Assembly: GCA_037176705.1 (NCBI GenBank)
Contig: CM073885.1
Coordinates: 165,840,290 to 165,904,289 of the forward strand
Direction of reading: 5' to 3'
From: Molossus alvarezi
Lineage: Eukaryota > Chordata > Mammalia > Chiroptera > Molossidae
Length of the DNA: 64,000 bases
The notes beneath the pieces were generated by a model. It searched no databases. It saw nothing but the letters and a program-made list of their open reading frames with translations, and was not told where the DNA came from. This document shows, piece after piece, positions 57,320 through 64,000 of the stretch. Numbering within the stretch: the stretch's first letter is position 1; every line of letters starts with the position of its first letter. A program made the translations under genes and the position numbers.

Positions 57320-58248
57320 TCAAGCATTCATGATAGTATTCACAATAGTGCAATTAGATAGATATTAAATTGTGTGTTCTTTCGTTTTATAAAATCTAGA
57401 ATTGTATATGTTTTAGCCATGACATTCCAGGCCTTCAATATCATCTCATTTTAGTTATGATAGAATTTCAACTACTGATAATATCAATAATAAAAATTAC
57501 AGAATTTTAAAACAAAATTATCACATTTTATATCTAGACCTAGTTGTTTTTGTTTTAACCTTTATTTGCTATTTGGGTTCTTCTTGTATTTCATGGCGAA
57601 AATAATTCCAGATTCATTTCTATTTATAGACTAACAAAAAAGTGCCAAATGTTGGGACACAGCCCAACTCCTCAGTTTATTGCATCTTTTCTGTGTTTAG
57701 ATCATTTTCACTCGATAACAACGCAGTCAGTAATATAAAAAGTTCTTGATAATAACGGTCAGTAAAATAAATGTGGTTTTTAATATTTATTATTTTGAGA
57801 CATTCATGAAATTTAATAGTAGTCAAATAAATTTATATAAAAATAAGTGCCTTTTTTCTAACACGATGAGTGCAGTTGTTAAGTTCAGTTATTTATAACA
57901 AAAAAGTAGCTTCACAAGGTAGAGGGCAATGATAGACCCACATCAGTTTCATCTCTGCAGCTCTCAGATATAATTTGCAGTGGCACAACAAAAGAATACA
58001 GTCACATTCACGATGCGAAGGGTATGTTACACAATTAAACTGAAGTTGACTGTGTGAGGTGTAACTCACATCTCCGTCTACAGCATGAGATCAGATTAAC
58101 ACTCAAGAGAACGGCCCTTGACCACAGTTACAGTATCAACAGAGTAGAACTAGAGTTGACAGTAGAGAGCCTTTCCTTCCTGATAGCCTCCTGATCTTTG
58201 GAATGAAAACTTCATGTTAATTACGTTTATATTTTTCTTCTTGTTTAG

Positions 58249-58406
58249 AGCCAAACGATGAGTTATGGATTGGCTTAAATGACATCAAGATTCAAATGTA
58301 TTTTGAATGGAGTGATGGGACCCCAGTCACCTTTACCAAATGGCTTCGTGGAGAACCAAGCCATGAAAACAACAGGCAAGAAGACTGCGTTGTGATGAAA
58401 GGCAAG
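58249..58406 (+). CDS. MRC1: MRC1 exon 8: middle part of CTLD2
   Basis: This 158-nt exon encodes residues 417-469, entering in phase 1 and leaving in phase 0. It has the WIGLND motif (423-428), the block YFEWSDGTPVTF and GEPSHENNRQEDC (Cys463). GEPS stands where sugar-binding C-type lectin domains have EPN or QPD, so direct sugar binding by CTLD2 is doubtful; in the family CTLD4 is the main sugar site. The acceptor is TTTAG at 58244-58248. A following AG at 58249-58250 would break the frame and is not used. The donor is GTGAGG. Confidence 0.97.
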
Positions 58407-59290
58407 GTGAGGCAACTTTAAAGACTAATATCTAGCAAAAGCCACTGGGAATTCCCCCCATTTAGAGTTGTTCAGATTGTTTCCAGTCTAGTTTAATTGA
58501 CATAGATCAAGGTTGAACCAAAATTAAGATTCCATTTCTTGAATCTCTCTCAATTGTTTAGCAAAGTCAAATTTTTAAGAGGCCCAGAAAAGAAACCAAC
58601 AAAAACTTTTGGGTCAAGGTTAAAATTTATCAATAACCAATACTCATACATCGTTCTTGTGCTGGGTTCTAAATGTTGCCATATATATATATGGCTTGAC
58701 TAATCAATCCAGAGCTTTGGTTCTGCTTTCAACTAGTTGCTCTGAGTAGATACAGACGTGGTTAGATCTATTCTGGGTTTCATAGCCTGGAATCTATGCT
58801 TCAAGAGCAACACTAGTTTTTGTTGATTGCATGGAGATGCCAAATATGAAAAGATCCCTCTAAACATTGGGTCAGATAGCTAAGATATAAAAACATATTG
58901 GGGCTCTAATCTCCTTTACATCTTTTTTGAGTTATCTTTATGGTTGAAAAATTTACAGATGTCCCTCCTCTTTAACCCCCATTGACCCCTCCCCCTCACT
59001 TTCCTCCCTCCCCTCTTCACCTCACTATTGTTCGTGTTCATTGGTTATGCATGTATGCAAATACGTTGTTTGGTTTATCTCTTCTCATCCCCCTGCCCCT
59101 TATATCACTGTAGCCAGAGTCAAATTTGCTGTTTACAAGAAAATGGCAATTTACATTTTCTTCACATAGATGTCATTTTCTCTTAATAACCTCGAGAGAA
59201 AAATAACTTTATTTTCTGAGACACACTTATGAGAAAATAGTGTCAAAATCAAACAACTGATAATCATTTTTTCCTGTTTGCTTTCTGCAG
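58407..59290 (+). other. MRC1: MRC1 intron 8
   Basis: This 0.88-kb intron contains one truncated antisense L1 3' end near 58.92-59.10 kb. No other feature was recognised. Confidence 0.8.
58920..59105 (-). mobile_element. Truncated LINE-1 3' end, antisense
   Basis: The + strand begins with A/T-rich sequence and 'aaatttacagatgtccctcc', the complement of the L1 end, followed by pyrimidine-rich sequence and 'atgcatgtatgcaaatacg'. It ends about 185 bases before exon 9. Confidence 0.75.
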
Positions 59291-59401
59291 GATGGGTACT
59301 GGGCAGATAGGGCCTGCGAGCGGTCTCTTGGCTACATCTGTAAAATGAAATCACAAACCCATGTGCCTGGGATAATAGAAGTGGAGCCAGGCTGCCGGAA
59401 G
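59291..59401 (+). CDS. MRC1: MRC1 exon 9: end of CTLD2 and linker to CTLD3
   Basis: This 111-nt exon encodes residues 470-506 and is phase 0 at both ends. It completes CTLD2 with DGYWADRACERSLGYICK (Cys478 and Cys486) and continues through a short linker to GCRK, the start of CTLD3. Human MRC1 has Trp-Pro at residues 480-481 as I remember it, while this copy has Arg-Ser. The acceptor is CTGCAG and the donor is GTGAGT. This is the last exon in the window. Confidence 0.96.
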
Positions 59402-60644
59402 GTGAGTCTAGATGTACACAATAGTTTCAGATCAGCAGATATTATATACTTGGCTTCATTTTTGCCTGAGAAAGTACTTTATTACTATCACGGATAGCCA
59501 AATGTTTCAACTGTTTAACAATTTAATGGTTTATTGTTAGTGTTTTGTGTCATTGTTCTCCCTGACGCCTTCTTCAGGTGTTCTTGACAGTTAATATAGG
59601 GCATGTGTAGTCCGTTGCTCCTTTCAGAATGGTGTGGGAGTTGGGGGAATAAAATGACATGAGGAATGGAGCCTGGAGAGGGCAACAAGATTAAGGCAGG
59701 TCATGGGACAAGGTATCATTGAGGTACTGGTTGTCTATGACCCTGTATATTGTCAAGGACATTCCTAGTAGATAACCTTAAGGTGCAGATAGCAAACAAT
59801 CCTTAGTCACTTTTCCATTTATAATGTTTCTGATGAGCCTACTTCCGGTGGGGATTCCTTCCTCCTGGTAGTCATTGCATTGGGAGGAGGAGACCTAAAT
59901 TCTAGCTGGTGGTGGGTGGCAGTAACTGCTTTAAACTATTAGACACAGCCATGCACTCCTACTGTGCGTCAACCTCACCTGTATAACAGTTAGCAATAAC
60001 CCCTGTGGGTCTTATATTTTTTTGAGGTTAAAGTAAATGATCTCTGTAAAACAATTTCTAAAAGTGAAAAGAAATGACAAAATCCAGGGTGCATGGTTAT
60101 CATTTTCCTGTTTGATTGCTGAGTCGACCATCTTCCTCATTTTTTCTTTCTCACTTCTCTTGGATAAAAATAAAGTAGAAATGAACTTTCTTTCCAAGAG
60201 TGTCATGCTGTGATCAAATCATCTTATAACAAACACCAGCAGGCTGAGAATTCATGAAATGTAATTCAACACTGTACAAATAAACCATAAAGAATCATGG
60301 AGCAGATCCAGAAAAGCACAGGCTGTTGGAGATATATAAGATCTTAGTGATGATCAAAATTCCCCTTTCAGTTCTTGCATTTTGGAAATTTCAGTTCAGA
60401 GAAGCGCTAACTTTCTGAGTCACACAGAAGCAAGACGAGACTCCAGTCTCCTGTCACCAGATCACTGTACTTTCAATGCTGGTGTCATTCCCGGTACACT
60501 TATATATTCTTTCCCTAATCATACGCGTATACAGGAGGTTGTGTATTACTGTAATTTTCTATGAATAATAAATCATCCTCAAATTTTATTACTTCTGTGC
60601 AACTAATCTGTTATGCATAGAGTCTATGAATCCTTTTTAAAAGT

Positions 60645-60858
60645 TGTTTTTATTTTTATTTACTGATATGAAAGAGAGAGGAAGGGAGAGAGAGAGCAGG
60701 GGGGAGAGAGAGAAAAACAGAGAGAGAAACAGTGATTTGCTGTTCCACTTATCCATGCATTCACTGGTTGCTTCCTATATGTGTCCTGACTGGGGATCGA
60801 ACCCGCAACCTTGGCCTGTCAGGACAATGCTCTAACCAACTGAGCTACTGAGCCAGGA
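60645..60858 (-). repeat. Ves SINE, antisense, older type
   Basis: The minus-strand SINE has B-box complement GGATCGAACCCGCAACC and head complement TGAGCTACTGAGCCAGGA. The purine-rich part is expanded. Confidence 0.85.
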
Positions 60859-61144
60859 CAATTAACTCTTATATCTATAATCAGATAGAATCCAATTTAG
60901 TCATTAAGATGGTAATAGAAAAATAGGAAAAAATTTTAATAAGCAATTGTTTGTCAAGTGCAGTTATTATGCTCTCATTGATTTTAAAGGACAGATGTTA
61001 TATTCCTAATTAGATAGAAGAGGAAACTGAAACTCAGAGATATTCAATAGTTTGGCCAGTTTTTAAACCTGCTCTAGGCAGTGACTTCCTCAAAGAGCTG
61101 GGAAGACTAAAGAAAAAAACATCCACTCACCAGCAAAGGAGTAT

Positions 61145-61146
<2 letters not shown>

Positions 61147-61185
<39 letters not shown>

Positions 61186-61190
61186 CGTGC
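61147..61190. repeat. (TG)n(CG)n microsatellite
   Basis: About 17 TG units pass into about five CG units. This is an alternating purine/pyrimidine tract of the kind that can form Z-DNA. Confidence 0.95.
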
Positions 61191-61559
61191 CTGGACACTG
61201 GTGGTGTAGGGGTCTTTTTGAGAATTCAGAATCATGGGTCTCTTGTCATATTGATCTGGGATTCAATTTTCAATTCATTGCTTACCTTTGTGAGAAACAT
61301 TGAGCTAAGAAATTAACATAAAGTAGTCCTGAGTTGCTAATATTCTAGGATGTCTACCAGATGCAATGTGAATTCTCTTTATGCAGAAGTCTCTTTTTCC
61401 AGGCTAAGAGTCCCACAGATGAGTTTAAATTTTAAAAATATAATATATAGCACCAGGAGCTTTAGAGGATGGAATTAATGGATATGATATTAAAATGAAT
61501 GTGTTTTAAAATGCTTACAAAAGTGAAAGCTGTGATTGAAGCCATGGAACAACCACCAC

Positions 61560-63950
61560 GCATTGTTATACAGTGTTTTATTATGATTCAATCCCTAATA
61601 TTTTTATTTCCATTAAGATTTCTTTGACCCAGGAATGATGTAGAAGTGCGCGTGCGTGTGTGTGTACATATGCATATGTATGTTGATAATGATGGGGGTT
61701 TTGGTAATAGTGATGGAGGTTTTGTTTGTTTTCTGTTTCTAAATAATTGGGGGGTACTATTGATTTTAATTTCTCTGTACTGTGAGCTTATAACATTTGT
61801 TGTTGTTGTTGTTGAGATTTTCTTTAAGGTCTGGTTCATAGTCGGTTTTTGTAAATATTCCATATGTACTTGAACAGAATGATCTTTGCTAATTGGGTTC
61901 AGAGGTGTGTATATGTTGACTAGATAAAATTTAGCAATTATATTATCCAGATATTCTATACTTCTAATATTTTGTCTGCTGCACAAAATATTCTTCTTGT
62001 CCTTCTGCCAATTTTTGCTTTATATACTTTGATCTGTGTTATATCTTCCTGATGAATCAGTTCTTTAATTATGGAATTACTTTTTTTAAATTCATAATAA
62101 TGCTTTTTTTTAATCACAAAGTTAATTTTAATTAATATTGTTACAGAAGATATCTTTTGCTTGGTGTTTCCCTAGAATCTCTTTTTCCAGCTAATTGCTT
62201 TGAATCACTCTGTTTTAAGAATGGTTCTCGTAAGTGTATATGTGCATTTTCATATTTAATCTAATTTGAGATACTCTGGCTTGTAACTGGCAGACATGAG
62301 TTTAGATTTGTTTTACATACTAATATATTTGGATTAGTTTCTGCCATCTTATTTTGAGCATATTTTGTTGGCCATTCCATTTTATTATCCCTTTTCTCCT
62401 TTCTTGCACCCCATTGTTTCTATTGAGTATTTTTACTCCATTTTTCTCTTCTATGCATTTGGGAATTATACATTCTAGTACTGTTTTTCAAATGGTTAAC
62501 CTTATGCTTTTAACATGTATTTCTGACTCGAAGTTAAAATTATTCAGCATCTCTGGTTCCTGAGCAAAATTAAGATTATTATTCTACTTTAACATTAATT
62601 TTTTAATTTTTGAAAAAAGAAAAGTTAGACTCACAAGAAAGTTGAAAACAAACAAACAAACAAACAAACAAAAAAAACCAGCACGTGAAATTCCGCTCTA
62701 TCATTCACTGCAAAGATAACATCTTATCTAACTACATACATGATCACAGCCAGGTAATTGACATGGATACAATACTACTAACTAAAGTGCAGATCTTGCT
62801 CAGATTCCATTATTTAACTTTTCACAGTCAATCAGTTATCTTTACCATTTGCACAGGCAATTAGATCTGGATTTACTAAGATGCTTATTGATTTCTTTGC
62901 TCAATGTAGACTTTTAGCCCACTCAGTGCTGGTGATTTAAAATTCCTTCTTGCCAAAGTAAATCTTTCAGAAGTTCACCCAGTGGTGCTCTGAGAGAGGA
63001 AAACACTCTGTCTTTGATAATGTCTTGAATTTATCCTCATCCTGCATAATAATGTAAACAGGTCATTTTAGAATTCTAGATTGACAGCTGTTTTCTGACA
63101 GCACTTTATATATTATTTTACTTTCTCCTGGCTTTTGTTTTTGCCATTGGAATTCCTGTTTTTTGAGTAACCCTTCCATTTCAAAAAATGAGTCTTCTAT
63201 GTTTTCTCTCTGGTTGATTTTAAGATCTCATCCTTGTCATTCTGCAGGTTTGGTACGATGTGTTGAGATTTGGATTGATTTTATTGGTTCTGTTTGATAC
63301 TCAGTATGCCTCTTCATTCTGAGGACTGTGACTATCTTTCGATTCTTAATTATCAGTCATTAATTTTATTTGGTGCTTCTGAAATCAATATGTTTTCTAA
63401 CCTCTTTTAATATTTTCATTCCTCTGCTACATTTATCCAATTTGCTAATCTTTCTGAAACCCTATTTTCTACATTTAATCTGGATGTTAAGTTTTTCTTT
63501 CTTTTTTTGCGGGCTGTTTCATTCTGTTGTTTATGTAGAGACTGGCCATGGTCAACTGTAATTCTCAAGTTGCATTGTACAATATAAGGAAGAAGTTTCA
63601 ACATGTCCCACATGAAACATATGATTTTGTTCATCTCTTTCTTTTTCTTAATAATTGATTTGAAAACCATCTGAAAAGACAAGGCACTTTTGTTCAATTT
63701 GAATTGCTGAAATTTGGTTTGTCTTCAATTTTGAAGTTTCACTTTACAACTTTCTCGTTCTCAAATTCTGTTTTTTTGTGTGTGTTCAATTCCTCTTGTT
63801 CTTTGTTCAGAGCATTTTGATATTTCAACATTGATTCTATTTCTTCGTTTGTCACTTAAATCATCTCAGACATACTCAGTTTTATCTTTTCCAGATATTT
63901 TATTATGTTAAATGATGAATTCTCCCTGAAAAAAAAACATTTTCTCACGT
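61560..63950 (-). mobile_element. Old LINE-1, antisense, fragmented
   Basis: The + strand shows the diverged pattern of old L1M elements read backwards: 'atttctttgacccaggaatg', then 'ccatatgtacttgaacagaatg', and later 'ggtttggtacgatgtgttgag'. An (AAAC)n run near 62.65 kb interrupts it. The division into one or several insertions is not clear. Confidence 0.55.
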
Positions 63951-64000
63951 GACTTTTGGTTGTGAATTAGTCCCAATCACGCCTCTAACCTCACCCTCAC

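Larger units (their letters stand above)
52457..58248 (+). other. MRC1: MRC1 intron 7
   Basis: This 5.8-kb intron is dominated by a half-L1 (HAL1-like) insertion at 54.66-57.32 kb. A 41-bp L1 tail micro-insertion lies at 53.8 kb and a (GT)n run near 52.78 kb. Positions 52.8-53.8, 53.9-54.6 and 57.35-58.2 kb hold no recognisable feature. Confidence 0.8.
12755..64000 (+). other. MRC1: MRC1 gene, 5' half (exons 1-9 of about 30)
   Basis: This entry gives the gene extent. The transcription start near 12755 is inferred from the promoter elements, and the gene runs off the right edge in intron 9. The nine exons join in frame to 506 codons without a stop. MRC1 is a type I membrane receptor of macrophages and sinusoidal endothelium. 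It endocytoses mannose-, fucose- and GlcNAc-terminated glycans (mainly through CTLD4), sulfated GalNAc glycans (cysteine-rich domain) and collagens (FNII domain). The exon structure matches one exon for the cysteine-rich domain, one for FNII and three each for CTLD1 and CTLD2. No frameshift or early stop is seen, so the gene looks functional as far as it can be read. Confidence 0.95.
59402..64000 (+). other. MRC1: MRC1 intron 9 (partial)
   Basis: The next exon (start of CTLD3) was not found, so the intron is longer than 4.6 kb. It holds an antisense SINE near 60.65-60.86 kb, a (TG)n(CG)n run at 61.15-61.19 kb and an old antisense L1 from about 61.56 kb to near the end. Positions 59.4-60.6 kb have nothing that I can name. 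Confidence 0.8.

Noticed and set aside
59402..64000. MRC1 exon 10 (start of CTLD3)
   Set aside because: No sequence fitting the expected start of CTLD3 with an AG border was found, so the window appears to end within intron 9.

Overview
The window is mammalian nuclear DNA, most likely from a vesper bat (Vespertilionidae or a close relative). Three kinds of evidence point there. About thirty tRNA-derived SINEs of the bat Ves type lie on both strands. There are LINE-1 pieces of bat-like sequence. DNA transposons of the kind that was active in vesper bats are present: a SPIN-type hAT, two copies of another non-autonomous hAT, and a mariner-type MITE. Family names are given from memory of consensus sequences; no search could be run.

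Genes. Two genes are present, both on the + strand, in the order known from human chromosome 10p12. The last coding exon of TMEM236 (459-1042) sits at the left edge. After about 11.7 kb of repeat-rich intergenic DNA comes the 5' half of MRC1, the macrophage mannose receptor (CD206). Nine coding exons can be placed: 12864-12924, 28328-28729, 32080-32253, 36779-36943, 44458-44571, 47377-47523, 52271-52456, 58249-58406 and 59291-59401. All have GT/AG borders and compatible phases. Together they give 1518 nt, or 506 codons without a stop: signal peptide, cysteine-rich R-type lectin domain, fibronectin type II domain, CTLD1 and CTLD2. The rest of the receptor (CTLD3-8, membrane segment, cytoplasmic tail) lies beyond the right edge, and the window ends inside intron 9.

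Region by region. 1-458 is TMEM236 intron. 1.0-12.7 kb is intergenic and holds an internally rearranged L1, an old antisense L1, and a 5'-inverted L1 bounded by a perfect 15-bp target-site duplication. Intron 1 (12.9-28.3 kb) carries many SINEs, a second 5'-inverted L1, two related hAT copies, a mariner MITE and a SINE dimer. Intron 4 (36.9-44.5 kb) carries a 30-copy, 32-bp minisatellite and nested SINEs. Intron 5 has a strong G-quadruplex motif and a SPIN element. Intron 7 holds a near-complete half-L1 (HAL1-like: 5' UTR, decayed ORF1, 3' UTR, no ORF2) between target-site duplications, and a 41-bp micro-insertion of an L1 tail. Intron 9 is largely an old antisense L1.

No complete protein-coding gene, viral genome, CRISPR array or tRNA gene was found. 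The most novel-looking item is a pair of 85-bp SINEs that consist only of the tRNA-like head followed directly by poly(A). They share the same 3' end and the same diagnostic differences from the full-length SINEs, which suggests a small head-only SINE subfamily.
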